64,000 bases of DNA from Chryseobacterium oryctis (GTDB lineage Bacteria; Bacteroidota; Bacteroidia; Flavobacteriales; Weeksellaceae): the NCBI RefSeq assembly GCF_025971925.1, contig NZ_JAPDHV010000002.1, positions 306,003-370,002 of the forward strand, written 5' to 3'. Within the stretch, counting starts at the first letter, position 1. Each line of letters begins with the position of its first letter. A program made the translations under genes and the position numbers. Positions 7,830-16,259 of this stretch are shown here, piece after piece. The notes beneath the pieces are model-generated. The model made no database searches and was not told where the DNA came from. It worked only from the letters and a program-made list of their open reading frames with translations.

Positions 7830-8312
7830 TCAAAATCCATATTTTTTACATTCTTCATCTAAGATTCTCCATCCTTTGCCTCTGCTAAAGTCAGCAGCTT
7901 CATCAATTCCAAAATTTTCTTTTAAAAGCTGATGAATTCCTAACATTTTGATTCTTTTTCCTAGCTTCGTATTGGCTTTTTTCTCCTCCGCAATCATCCC
8001 ACAATAAACAACAATAAAAGTAATCTCTATTTGCAATGCATCTTCCCCATATTTTTGACAAATAAACTCTATATCATGTAATATTTTTTCATCAAATTCA
8101 TTTGTTGTCTTGTGGAAAATATCCATCAAATCATCATAAACTGTTATATATTTTTTACTAGAATCTAACAAATGTTTAAAATAAAACTTATCCGTTGGAG
8201 CAAACTTTTTTACTTCCCTAGGCTCACATTCATAGAAAATGCACCATTTATCAAAATTTCCTTTATCATAAAAAAGCCTTCCTCCGTTATTAAACTCTTT
8301 AATAATTTTCAT
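7830..8312 (-). CDS. Hypothetical protein, convergent to dam
   Basis: A 160-residue cytoplasmic protein that I do not recognise. It has no signal peptide or membrane segment. Charged and aromatic residues dominate; residues about 110-160 are helical and include SRGKGWRILDEECKKYGF at the C-terminus. The stop codon lies two bases from the dam stop on the opposite strand, so the two are tightly convergent. The location suggests a possible accessory pair with dam, but no nuclease motif such as PD-(D/E)xK or HNH is evident. Confidence 0.65.
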   Translation of the reverse strand: MKIIKEFNNGGRLFYDKGNFDKWCIFYECEPREVKKFAPTDKFYFKHLLDSSKKYITVYDDLMDIFHKTTNEFDEKILHDIEFICQKYGEDALQIEITFIVVYCGMIAEEKKANTKLGKRIKMLGIHQLLKENFGIDEAADFSRGKGWRILDEECKKYGF

Positions 8313-8398
8313 AGCGATTTAGTTTTCAACAATATAAAACTTTTTTCGAAAACTAAATATTATTCAAAAAAATAACACTGAAGAATAAGTTTATGCAT

Positions 8399-8431
8399 AA
8401 ATAAACCCTTCCAAAAAATGAAAGGGCTTAT
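8399..8431 (-). terminator. Rho-independent terminator of the GT9 gene
   Basis: On the minus strand AAGCCCTT pairs with AAGGGTTT (one G-T pair) around an A/T-rich loop, immediately after the glycosyltransferase stop codon, followed by a T-rich tail. Confidence 0.6.
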
Positions 8432-9397
8432 TTAAATTTTATCTATAATTTTCTGAATATTAAGCTCTTCCAAACAAGCCCAATCTCCACGATAACATTC
8501 TTTATCTCCAAAAACCGAGCAAGGTCTGCATGTAAGATCTTTTACCTGAACAACATCCTTTTCGCTCTGTCCGAATCCTAAAAACCCGGCATAAGGATGT
8601 GTTGCTCCCCAAACTGAAATACATCTCGTCCCAACAAGACTCGCCAAATGCATATTTGCGGAATCCATCGAAATCATTAATTCTAATTCGGAAATTTTTT
8701 GAAGTTCATCTTTAAGGCAAAGTTTTCCTGCTAAACTAAAAGTATTTGGAATTTCTTTTTCCCATTTTTCCAATGTTTCTACTTCTTTTTTACCTCCACC
8801 GAAAAAATATATTGTATATTTCTGAGACAACACTCTTACTAACTCGTAAGACTTTTCTAAAGGAAGCATTTTACCTTTATGTTGGGCAAAAGGAGCAAAA
8901 CCAATCCCTGCTTTTTCCACTGAAACCGGTCTCAATTGATGAGAAAGTTGCACCTTATACCCCATTTCACGGAATACATCTGCATAACGTTCCACGGTTG
9001 TTTTAAGTTGTACTTTTTCAAGATTCCAAATATCTGTAAGGCGCTCTTTTTCTTCCTTTCCTTTATTGATTTTAAAAACTTTGAGCCCTCTTCTTCTGTA
9101 TATTTTATCCAGAATTTTTGTTCTGATTACATCGTGAAGATTTGCTATCAAATCCGGATTAAACTCTTTAACCAATTCATTAGCCAGCCTTCTCAGTCCA
9201 AAGAAACCTTTATAATCATCCAAATTGATTCCTTTGAATATAACATTCGGAATATCAGCAAATAAGCTTTCAAAATTATTTCTGGAAACCATAACAATTT
9301 CCACATCAGTATTCTGTTCCAAAAACTCACGGAAAACCGGAGCTGTCATTGCAACATCACCAAAAGCCGAAAAACGATATGCTAAAATTCTTGTCAC
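8432..9397 (-). CDS. Glycosyltransferase family 9 (heptosyltransferase-like)
   Basis: Predicted lipopolysaccharide core sugar transferase, 321 residues, acting at the inner face of the inner membrane. The N-terminal FSAFGDVAMTAPV (about residues 9-21) corresponds to the GDxxxxxP region of ADP-heptose:LPS heptosyltransferases, and DSANMHLASLVGTRCISVWGAT (in the C-terminal half) is the GT9 donor-site signature. The C-terminal Cys-rich segment (CRPCSVFGDKECYRGDWACL) is typical of this branch. It follows sufE by two bases. The exact sugar is unknown. Confidence 0.88.
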   Translation of the reverse strand: MTRILAYRFSAFGDVAMTAPVFREFLEQNTDVEIVMVSRNNFESLFADIPNVIFKGINLDDYKGFFGLRRLANELVKEFNPDLIANLHDVIRTKILDKIYRRRGLKVFKINKGKEEKERLTDIWNLEKVQLKTTVERYADVFREMGYKVQLSHQLRPVSVEKAGIGFAPFAQHKGKMLPLEKSYELVRVLSQKYTIYFFGGGKKEVETLEKWEKEIPNTFSLAGKLCLKDELQKISELELMISMDSANMHLASLVGTRCISVWGATHPYAGFLGFGQSEKDVVQVKDLTCRPCSVFGDKECYRGDWACLEELNIQKIIDKI

Positions 9398-9399
9398 GA

Positions 9400-9819
9400 C
9401 TACGTCTTGAGTTGATATGCAACAGCGTAAAACTTAATTTGTTTTGTCATAGCCATTAATCCGTTGGCTCTAGAAGGAGAAAGAAATTCCTGTAATCCTA
9501 TTTCAGAAATAAATTCGAAATCAGAGTCTAAAATTTCCTGAGTAGAATGACCACTGTAAATACTAACTAAGAGTGAAACAATTCCTTTCGGTAAAATACC
9601 ATCAGAATCTGCATCAAAAAATAATTTTCCATCCTTAAACTCTGCATCAATCCAAACTTTACTTTGACAACCTTTAATAAGATTTTCTTCAGTTTTTTTA
9701 TCTTCAGAAAGACCTTTCAATTCTTTTCCAAGGTCAATAATGTATTCATATTTTTGTTCCCAATCTTCAAGAAACGCAAATTCATCAATTATTTCTTGCT
9801 GTTTTTCTTTAATGGTCAT
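9400..9819 (-). CDS. sufE: SufE family iron-sulfur cluster assembly protein
   Basis: Accepts sulfane sulfur from the cysteine desulfurase SufS and hands it to the SufBCD scaffold. From the chosen ATG at 9819 the protein is 139 residues and the acceptor Cys is residue 51 in KGCQSKVW, the same number as E. coli SufE Cys51. The longer reading from 9849 adds ten residues with no family support. The SRANGLMAM segment near the C-terminus is typical. The other suf genes are not here. Cotranscribed with the GT9 gene by spacing. Confidence 0.93.
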   Translation of the reverse strand: MTIKEKQQEIIDEFAFLEDWEQKYEYIIDLGKELKGLSEDKKTEENLIKGCQSKVWIDAEFKDGKLFFDADSDGILPKGIVSLLVSIYSGHSTQEILDSDFEFISEIGLQEFLSPSRANGLMAMTKQIKFYAVAYQLKT

Positions 9820-9836
9820 TTTAAAATTTCTTTCCG

Positions 9837-9844
9837 CAAAGATA
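9837..9844 (-). promoter_or_regulatory. Predicted -7 element for sufE
   Basis: Minus strand TATCTTTG, 18 bases before the ATG at 9819. It lies inside the longer reading frame and so argues for the shorter start. Confidence 0.4.
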
Positions 9845-9908
9845 ACCAATTTATAAAAGATAATTTAACACTGATTTAATCTGAAATCTATTTATAATTA
9901 TTTTTTTC

Positions 9909-11003
9909 CTAAGATATTTTTTGAAAAACTTCTAACAGTTTCTTTTCTTCATTTTCCCAACAAAGAATTTCTGCGGCTTTTTCCAGTTCCTGTTGATATT
10001 CTTTTCTTCCTTTATCTAAAATTTTTTTAATGGCTTTTGAAATATTTTCGGGTTGATGGTTATCAATAATTTCACCTACATTAAATCTACTTTTGATGTT
10101 TTGCATTTCGGGAAGATTTGATAAAATCAAAGGAACTCTTGCCTGAATACAATCTAAAACTTTATTCGGCAATGAATAATAATAGCTCTCACCACCATTC
10201 TCTTCGATGCTCATTCCACAATCTGCCATTAACGTTACTTTTCTTAAATCTTCAGGTAATAATTTTCCTAAAAACTGAACTTTATCCTGAAGATTCTCTG
10301 CAATTACCAAATCTTCATATTCTTTTTTTCTTGGTCCATCACCAGCAATTTTGAAAATTACATTATCCAAATAATGCATAGCCAAAATAGCTTTGTCAAT
10401 TCCACGAAAAGGATTAATTACTCCTTGATACAAAAGAATTTTAGGATTATTTTCAGGAATTTCTATAACAGAATTTATTTTTCTGGGAGCATTTTGAACA
10501 ACAATAGGATTTACACTGTATTTATTTCGAAACCAATTGGCATATCCTGAACTTGCCGTAATCATAAATTGTATATTCGGAACTATTTTCTTTTCTAAAT
10601 ATCTCCAAAGTTTTTGTGACATTTTGCCTTGAATTGCAGGCATTTCCGAAAAAATTTCATGACTGTCAAAAACCAAAGGAATATTCAGATTTTTTGACAA
10701 TAAATAATTCGGAAGTAAAGCATCTAAATCATTGGCATAAAGAATCGTATTATTATCTGTCCTATTCTTTAATTCTTTATATAACTTCCAATTAAATTCA
10801 AAATAGGCCGTCTTTAGACTTTTTGAAACCAAGTGTATTCTTGTAAAAGAATAAGGTCGGAACATTTTTTCCGCACCTCCCCAATCATTTCCTATCAATT
10901 CAATTTCATATCCGTTTTCATGCAATGTTTGGCAAATCTTTTCAATACGTTGATCTGTATATAAGTTACTGAATGCAGATATAATAACTTTTTTGCTCGT
11001 CAT
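9909..11003 (-). CDS. Glycosyltransferase family 4 (group 1)
   Basis: A 364-residue predicted sugar transferase with the two-Rossmann GT-B layout. The N-terminal acceptor domain includes FDSHEIFSE (about residues 116-124). In the C-terminal donor domain, LLYQGVINPFRGID, FKIAGDGP and the ExxE-like YYYSLPNKVLDCIQARVP are the GT4 signatures. No signal peptide; likely cytoplasmic or peripheral at the inner membrane. It follows a SemiSWEET-like membrane protein by three bases. Probable role in surface polysaccharide or lipid glycosylation; acceptor and donor unknown. Confidence 0.88.
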   Translation of the reverse strand: MTSKKVIISAFSNLYTDQRIEKICQTLHENGYEIELIGNDWGGAEKMFRPYSFTRIHLVSKSLKTAYFEFNWKLYKELKNRTDNNTILYANDLDALLPNYLLSKNLNIPLVFDSHEIFSEMPAIQGKMSQKLWRYLEKKIVPNIQFMITASSGYANWFRNKYSVNPIVVQNAPRKINSVIEIPENNPKILLYQGVINPFRGIDKAILAMHYLDNVIFKIAGDGPRKKEYEDLVIAENLQDKVQFLGKLLPEDLRKVTLMADCGMSIEENGGESYYYSLPNKVLDCIQARVPLILSNLPEMQNIKSRFNVGEIIDNHQPENISKAIKKILDKGRKEYQQELEKAAEILCWENEEKKLLEVFQKIS

Positions 11004-11006
11004 TCA

Positions 11007-11231
11007 TTACTTCTTTTTATCCGCCAGAAGGTGATAGATCTGAATAAAACAGATTAATCCGTTCGGAATAATCACCGGCCAAAGCATCCCACTAAATATT
11101 CCGTAAATCACAAAACAGATACAGCCAACCATATTGACAATTCTTATTTTTCTTACATCTTTTAGAATAAAACTCAATACAATAAAAAGTGAAGCGGAAT
11201 ATCCGATATATGTAGCAATTTCGGGATTCAT
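11007..11231 (-). CDS. SemiSWEET/PQ-loop-like small membrane protein
   Basis: A 74-residue protein with three predicted membrane helices (residues about 5-22, 31-46, 49-66). The pattern VNMVGCICFVIYG then PVIIPNGLICFIQIY resembles the PQ/PN-loop half-transporters (SemiSWEET, YgjV-like), which work as dimers. The ATG at 11231 is chosen because the helix pattern starts there and because a -7 element TAAGTTTG lies between it and the upstream start codons. Next to a GT4 gene, but no functional link can be stated. Confidence 0.7.
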   Translation of the reverse strand: MNPEIATYIGYSASLFIVLSFILKDVRKIRIVNMVGCICFVIYGIFSGMLWPVIIPNGLICFIQIYHLLADKKK

Positions 11232-11251
11232 GGAGAAAAATTTAAGGATTA

Positions 11252-11259
11252 CAAACTTA
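11252..11259 (-). promoter_or_regulatory. Predicted -7 element for SemiSWEET-GT4 unit
   Basis: Minus strand TAAGTTTG, matching TAnnTTTG, 21 bases before the chosen ATG at 11231. Confidence 0.35.
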
Positions 11260-11343
11260 ATCATTTTCAATAAGATAATAAAATTTTTTCTGCCATAAAG
11301 TCATTTATTGATTTTTGGTAAAATATTTGTAATTTAGATTATG

Positions 11344-11368
11344 AATAAGGGGCAATGTTGCCTTTATT
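11344..11368 (+). promoter_or_regulatory. Hairpin in the clpC leader
   Basis: AATAAGGGGCAA (11344-11355) can pair with TTGCCTTTATT (11358-11368) with one bulge and a two-base apparent loop (larger in practice). It sits 16 bases before the chosen clpC ATG and three bases before an alternative ATG. No T-run follows, so it is not a terminator; translation control is possible. Confidence 0.35.
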
Positions 11369-11383
11369 CTAATGAGATATATT

Positions 11384-13918
11384 ATGGATTATAAGTTTTC
11401 ACAAGGTTTGAGCCAAGTATTCAAACAAAGCAAAAGCGAAGCGAAGAGGCTGAAAAGTGAATTTCTTAATACAGAACATCTACTTTTAGGTATTATAAAA
11501 ACAGAAAACTCTGCAAAAGAAATCCTTCAAAACCTTAATGCTGATTTAACACAAATCAGAAGAAAAATTGAAACTCTAAATACAGCAAGTCTTAATCCTA
11601 TTTCTGAGGAGGTTACAAATATTTCTTTCACTAAAATGGCAGATCATGCTATTAAACGTGCAGAACTAGAGTGCAGACAATATAAAAGCTCTGAAATTAA
11701 TACCGTTCATTTGCTTTTAGGCATTCTTTATAAATATGAGGACCCTACTTCAAATATTCTAGGAGCTTACGACATTGATTATGAAGGAGTATCAAAAGAG
11801 TACCAAACAATGCTTAAAAATTCAGGACAGGCGCCACAAATGAGTGCTTATGATGATGATGATGAAAGAGAGGATTTTGAGCAAATGAGAAAACCTACAG
11901 GAAATTTAGGTTCTGCAAAAAGCAAAACTCCAACTTTGGATAACTTTGGTAGAGACTTAACTTCTTTGGCAAGAGACGGGAAATTAGACCCTGTAATTGG
12001 TCGTGAAAAGGAAATCGAAAGAGTTTCTCAAATTTTATCGCGTAGAAAGAAAAACAACCCTCTTCTTATTGGAGAACCAGGAGTTGGTAAATCTGCAATT
12101 GCGGAAGGTTTAGCTTTGAGAATTCAGCAGAAGAAAGTTTCGAGAGTTCTTTACAACAAACGTGTTATCACTTTAGATTTAGCAAGTTTAGTTGCCGGAA
12201 CAAAATATCGTGGTCAGTTTGAAGAAAGAATGAAGGCCATCATGACTGAGTTGGAGAAAAACAGAGATGTTATTCTTTTCATTGATGAGCTTCATACTAT
12301 TGTTGGTGCAGGAAGTTCTACAGGAAGTCTAGATGCATCAAACATGTTCAAACCGGCTTTAGCAAGAGGAGAAATCCAATGCATCGGAGCAACTACTTTG
12401 GATGAGTATCGTCAGTATATTGAAAAAGATGGTGCTTTAGAAAGAAGATTCCAAAAAGTGATGGTTGAGCCAACTTCTATTGAGGAAACGGTTCAGATTT
12501 TAAATCAGATTAAAGATAAGTATGAAGAACATCATAATGTAATTTATACTCCTGAAGCGATTTTAGCATGTGTCAATTTGACATCAAGATATATTACAGA
12601 CCGTTTCTTACCAGACAAAGCAATTGATGCGATGGATGAAGCTGGGTCTCGTGTTTATATTAAAAACATGAAAGTTCCTACAGAAATCATTGATTTTGAA
12701 AAGAAAATTGAGGATATCAAGGAATTAAAACAGAAAGCTGTAAAAGCTCAGGATTATCTTGAAGCCAGAAAACTGAAAGACGAAGAAGAAAGACTTCAAA
12801 TGGAACTAAATTCTGCTCAAGATAAATGGGATAAAGATGTTAAAGAGAAAAAAGAAACCGTAACAGAAGAAAATGTCGCAGAAGTTGTTTCTATGATGAG
12901 TGGCGTTCCTGTAACGAAGGTTGGTAAAAACGAGCTTGATAAACTAGCTCAGATGGACAATAAACTGAACGGAAAAGTTATTGGTCAGGAAGACGCTGTG
13001 AAAAAAGTTGTGAAAGCAATTCAAAGAAACAGAGCAGGTCTTAAAGATCCTAACCGACCAATCGGTACATTCATTTTCTTAGGAACAACTGGTGTTGGTA
13101 AAACTGAGTTGGCTAAAGTAATGGCTCGTGAATTATTCGATTCTGATGAAGCTTTGATTAGAATTGATATGAGTGAATACATGGAAAAATTCGCAGTTTC
13201 AAGATTGGTTGGTGCGCCTCCAGGATACGTAGGTTATGAAGAAGGTGGACAATTAACTGAAGCGGTAAGAAGAAAACCTTATGCAGTGGTTCTTTTGGAT
13301 GAGATCGAAAAAGCTCACCCCGATGTATTCAATATCTTGCTTCAAATTTTGGATGAAGGTCATGTTACAGACAGTTTAGGAAGAAAAATTGATTTTAGAA
13401 ATACAATTATTATCCTTACTTCTAACATTGGAACAAGAGATCTTAAAGACTTCGGAGATGGTGTAGGATTTGGAACTTCCGCTAAGAAATCAAGCTCAGA
13501 TACAAGAGCCAGAAGTACGATTGAAAATGCTCTTAAAAAAGCGTTTGCACCTGAATTCTTAAACAGAATTGATGACATTATTATCTTCAACTCTCTTGAG
13601 CAGACAGATATTAAGAAAATCATTGATCTTGAATTGGGTAAACTTTACAACAGACTTGAAAAATTAGGCTATAAAGTTGAATTAACTGAAGAAGCTAAGG
13701 ACTTTATTTCTGAAAAAGGCTGGGATAAAGATTTCGGAGCTAGACCATTAAAAAGAGCTATCCAGAAATATATTGAAGATTTATTAGCAGAAATGTTGGT
13801 AAACAAGCAATTATCTGAAGGAGAAACAGTAGTTCTTGATCTAAATGAAGCTAAAGACGGATTGGTCGGCAAAACTTCAAAACCCAAAAAGTCTGCTGAA
13901 AAATCTTCTCAAGCATAA
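11384..13918 (+). CDS. clpC: ATP-dependent Clp protease ATP-binding subunit ClpC
   Basis: Class I Hsp100 unfoldase that feeds substrates to ClpP and can act in disaggregation. 844 residues from the ATG at 11384 (MDYKFS...); a second ATG twelve bases upstream adds four residues without support. Two Clp_N repeats (about 1-75 and 80-145) are followed by an acidic linker, AAA+ domain 1 with Walker A GEPGVGKS (230-237) and Walker B ILFIDELH, a UVR-like coiled-coil segment (EDIKELKQKAVKAQDYLEARKL region) that marks ClpC rather than ClpA/ClpB, AAA+ domain 2 with Walker A GTTGVGKT, and the D2-small C-terminal domain. clpP is not nearby. Confidence 0.95.
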   Translation: MDYKFSQGLSQVFKQSKSEAKRLKSEFLNTEHLLLGIIKTENSAKEILQNLNADLTQIRRKIETLNTASLNPISEEVTNISFTKMADHAIKRAELECRQYKSSEINTVHLLLGILYKYEDPTSNILGAYDIDYEGVSKEYQTMLKNSGQAPQMSAYDDDDEREDFEQMRKPTGNLGSAKSKTPTLDNFGRDLTSLARDGKLDPVIGREKEIERVSQILSRRKKNNPLLIGEPGVGKSAIAEGLALRIQQKKVSRVLYNKRVITLDLASLVAGTKYRGQFEERMKAIMTELEKNRDVILFIDELHTIVGAGSSTGSLDASNMFKPALARGEIQCIGATTLDEYRQYIEKDGALERRFQKVMVEPTSIEETVQILNQIKDKYEEHHNVIYTPEAILACVNLTSRYITDRFLPDKAIDAMDEAGSRVYIKNMKVPTEIIDFEKKIEDIKELKQKAVKAQDYLEARKLKDEEERLQMELNSAQDKWDKDVKEKKETVTEENVAEVVSMMSGVPVTKVGKNELDKLAQMDNKLNGKVIGQEDAVKKVVKAIQRNRAGLKDPNRPIGTFIFLGTTGVGKTELAKVMARELFDSDEALIRIDMSEYMEKFAVSRLVGAPPGYVGYEEGGQLTEAVRRKPYAVVLLDEIEKAHPDVFNILLQILDEGHVTDSLGRKIDFRNTIIILTSNIGTRDLKDFGDGVGFGTSAKKSSSDTRARSTIENALKKAFAPEFLNRIDDIIIFNSLEQTDIKKIIDLELGKLYNRLEKLGYKVELTEEAKDFISEKGWDKDFGARPLKRAIQKYIEDLLAEMLVNKQLSEGETVVLDLNEAKDGLVGKTSKPKKSAEKSSQA

Positions 13919-13938
13919 ATAAATAGTTTAATTATAAT

Positions 13939-13969
13939 AAAAAAGCATCGGAAAACCGATGCTTTTTTA
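13939..13969. terminator. Bidirectional terminator between clpC and the outer membrane protein gene
   Basis: AAAAAGCATCGG pairs with CCGATGCTTTTT around AAAA; A-run and T-run on either side allow function in both directions for two convergent genes. Confidence 0.88.
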
Positions 13970-13980
13970 TTATCAATATT

Positions 13981-14508
13981 TTAAAGTCCCATTACAAAAC
14001 CTATATTTGGAATCAAACCACTTGAAAAAACACTTGAATTTTCTTTCCAAAGTACGTTGTACATTACCCCAATTTGCATATAAGAATTATTCCCGATTCT
14101 CTGCATATAACCTCCTCCTAAGTATAAAGCAGTTTCTTCTTCATTCACTTTATAATCATAATATTTATCTTTATAATTAATGAAATAATGCTGAAGATTT
14201 GCCCCTACATAAAAAGACCTTGCAATATAATAGTTCGCAAAAGGACCAATCCCAAACATTGTAGAACGATAATAATTTGAAGTTTGCCAGGAAACACTTC
14301 CAACTACTCCTGCTTCAAGGTCATTTGTTAGTCTGTAACCAACTCTCGGGGAAGCCTGCAAATAAAAAGAACTCTGGCTTCCAAAACCCAAACCAATTCC
14401 TCCTCCAAAAGTCCATCTATTATTATCCTGTTGTGTTGTACCTACTAAAATCTGAGAAAATGCTAAACCAGAAATTAAAAGAACCAATGAAATAATACCC
14501 TTTTTCAT
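13981..14508 (-). CDS. Outer membrane beta-barrel protein, hypothetical
   Basis: A 175-residue protein with a signal peptide (residues 1-18, ending LAFSQ) followed by alternating hydrophobic/polar strands rich in Gly and Tyr, for example FGGGIGLGFG and YLGGGYMQRIGNNSYMQIGVMY, and a terminal GFVMGL strand. This is the pattern of a small eight-strand outer membrane barrel (OmpW/OmpX-like or DUF6646-type in Flavobacteriia). Specific function unknown. Monocistronic. Confidence 0.75.
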   Translation of the reverse strand: MKKGIISLVLLISGLAFSQILVGTTQQDNNRWTFGGGIGLGFGSQSSFYLQASPRVGYRLTNDLEAGVVGSVSWQTSNYYRSTMFGIGPFANYYIARSFYVGANLQHYFINYKDKYYDYKVNEEETALYLGGGYMQRIGNNSYMQIGVMYNVLWKENSSVFSSGLIPNIGFVMGL

Positions 14509-14564
14509 AATATTGTTTTTTTCGATGCTTAAAATTATGGTTTTTTTACGAATTTTTTTAATTG

Positions 14565-14572
14565 TATTTTTG
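14565..14572 (+). promoter_or_regulatory. Predicted -7 element for mnmA
   Basis: TATTTTTG, matching TAnnTTTG, 50 bases before the mnmA start codon. No good -33 box found. Confidence 0.35.
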
Positions 14573-14622
14573 TCGAATCAAACTAAGAACTCCCGTTAAG
14601 AGTTTCGTAAAATTGAAATAAA

Positions 14623-15810
14623 ATGAAAATAGTAGTTGGCCTCTCCGGAGGTGTAGATTCTAGCGTTACAGCATATCTGTTGCAACAACAGGGTCATGAA
14701 GTGGTGGCATTATTTATGAGAAACTGGAATGATGCTTCTGTAACATTGGAAGATGAATGTCCTTGGATTGAAGACAGTAATGATGCTTTAATGGTTGCTC
14801 AAAAATTAGGAATCCCATTTCAGGTAATTGATATGAGCGATCTTTACAAAGAGCGTATTGTAGATTATATGTTTGCTGAATACGAAAAAGGAAGAACTCC
14901 AAATCCCGATGTTTTATGTAACCGAGAAGTAAAATTTGACGTTTTTATGAAAACAGCAATGTCTTTAGGTGCAGATAAAGTAGCAACAGGGCATTATGCC
15001 AGAGTAACTTCAACTTTTGATGAAAACGGAAAAGAAACTTTTCATCTTTTAGCAGGAAAAGACAATAATAAAGACCAATCTTATTTTTTATGTCAGTTGA
15101 GCCAGGATCAATTGTCGAAAGCATTATTTCCTATCGGAGAACTTACTAAACCACAGGTAAGAGAAATTGCCAAAGAAATAGGATTAGTAACAGCTGATAA
15201 AAAAGATTCTCAAGGCTTATGCTTTATCGGAAAAGTAAGTTTACCACAGTTTTTACAACAGCAATTGACTCCAAAAGAAGGTGAAATTGTAGAAATTTTC
15301 AAAGATTCACCTCTTTTTGCGAAAGAATTACCAGAATTTGCTTCAAAACAGGAAGAACTTGAGTTTTTAAGCCGAAAAATCAATTATAAAAAACCTGACG
15401 GAAAAGTAATTGGAAAACATCAGGGTGCTCAATTTTTCACTATCGGACAAAGCAAAGGACTAGGAATTGGCGGGCACAAAGAAAGCTGCTTTATCATCTC
15501 AAGAGATATGGAAAATAATATCCTTTTTGTTGGAGAAGGTCATCAGTTTCCTGGGTTATTAAAAAGAGCTTTAAAAATTGATAATTCTGAATTACACTGG
15601 GTTCGCGAAGATTTAAAATTGAAAAATGGTGAATCAATGGAAGTAATGGCAAGATTCAGATACAGACAACCTTTGCAAAAAGCAACTTTATATCAGTTTG
15701 AAGAAGCATTTTATGTTGAATTTGAAGAACCACAATCTGCCATCGCCGAAGGTCAGTTTGCGGCTTGGTATATTGATGAGGAACTTTTAGGAAGCGGTGT
15801 GATTTCGTAG
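14623..15810 (+). CDS. mnmA: tRNA-specific 2-thiouridylase MnmA
   Basis: Adds sulfur to U34 of Lys, Glu and Gln tRNAs, using ATP and a sulfur relay. 395 residues. The PP-loop SGGVDSS is at residues 8-14. The two expected catalytic cysteines are in [13 protein letters not shown] and in [11 protein letters not shown]. The C-terminal barrel ends with the typical ARFRYRQ and AEGQFAAWY segments. mnmG, which acts on the same U34 position, is at 43 kb. Monocistronic with a downstream terminator. Confidence 0.96.
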   Translation: MKIVVGLSGGVDSSVTAYLLQQQGHEVVALFMRNWNDASVTLEDECPWIEDSNDALMVAQKLGIPFQVIDMSDLYKERIVDYMFAEYEKGRTPNPDVLCNREVKFDVFMKTAMSLGADKVATGHYARVTSTFDENGKETFHLLAGKDNNKDQSYFLCQLSQDQLSKALFPIGELTKPQVREIAKEIGLVTADKKDSQGLCFIGKVSLPQFLQQQLTPKEGEIVEIFKDSPLFAKELPEFASKQEELEFLSRKINYKKPDGKVIGKHQGAQFFTIGQSKGLGIGGHKESCFIISRDMENNILFVGEGHQFPGLLKRALKIDNSELHWVREDLKLKNGESMEVMARFRYRQPLQKATLYQFEEAFYVEFEEPQSAIAEGQFAAWYIDEELLGSGVIS

Positions 15811-15835
15811 ATTAAATTTAACCAACTAAGAATAC

Positions 15836-15872
15836 ATAATCCCGAAGCAATTAACGTTTCGGGGTTATTTTT
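15836..15872 (+). terminator. Rho-independent terminator of mnmA
   Basis: ATAATCCCGAA pairs with TTTCGGGGTTAT (G-T pairs allowed), followed by a T-run. Confidence 0.65.
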
Positions 15873-15891
15873 GGAATAATTTGTCATAAAA

Positions 15892-16242
15892 TCATTTCAT
15901 CTTATTATTTAATTCAACCAATTTAAACAACAGAAATACAATTAATTCCACAGCTAATATCCCAATCAAAAAACCTACCGGTTTTCCTAAAACAATTCCT
16001 CTTATTAATTTTATAACTCCCAATAAGAAAATAGATATCATAATCCAAGCTGTAGTTTTTGAAATCTTTTCTCTTAAGGTTTTTAGTCCAAGAATTGACA
16101 TATAAAATCCCATAAGGAGAATGAGATAGAACTGCAGAAAATAAGGTCCTCGCAAAGTAATTGGATTAAGCGTATGATTCACCAAAATAAGCCAGACAAA
16201 ACTTATCACTATAGGAACTGAATGGATGATTATTTTTCTCAT
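15892..16242 (-). CDS. Hypothetical membrane protein
   Basis: 116 residues with four predicted membrane helices (about 5-22, 34-54, 64-83, 88-108) and a short basic tail. I do not recognise a family. It starts 17 bases after the glycine-rich-domain gene, so the two are probably cotranscribed. Confidence 0.7.
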   Translation of the reverse strand: MRKIIIHSVPIVISFVWLILVNHTLNPITLRGPYFLQFYLILLMGFYMSILGLKTLREKISKTTAWIMISIFLLGVIKLIRGIVLGKPVGFLIGILAVELIVFLLFKLVELNNKMK

Positions 16243-16259
16243 AATTTTTTGCTTTTATA

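Noticed and set aside
6611..8312. Dam region as an integrated mobile element at a tRNA
   Set aside because: No integrase and no repeat of the tRNA 3' end was found downstream.
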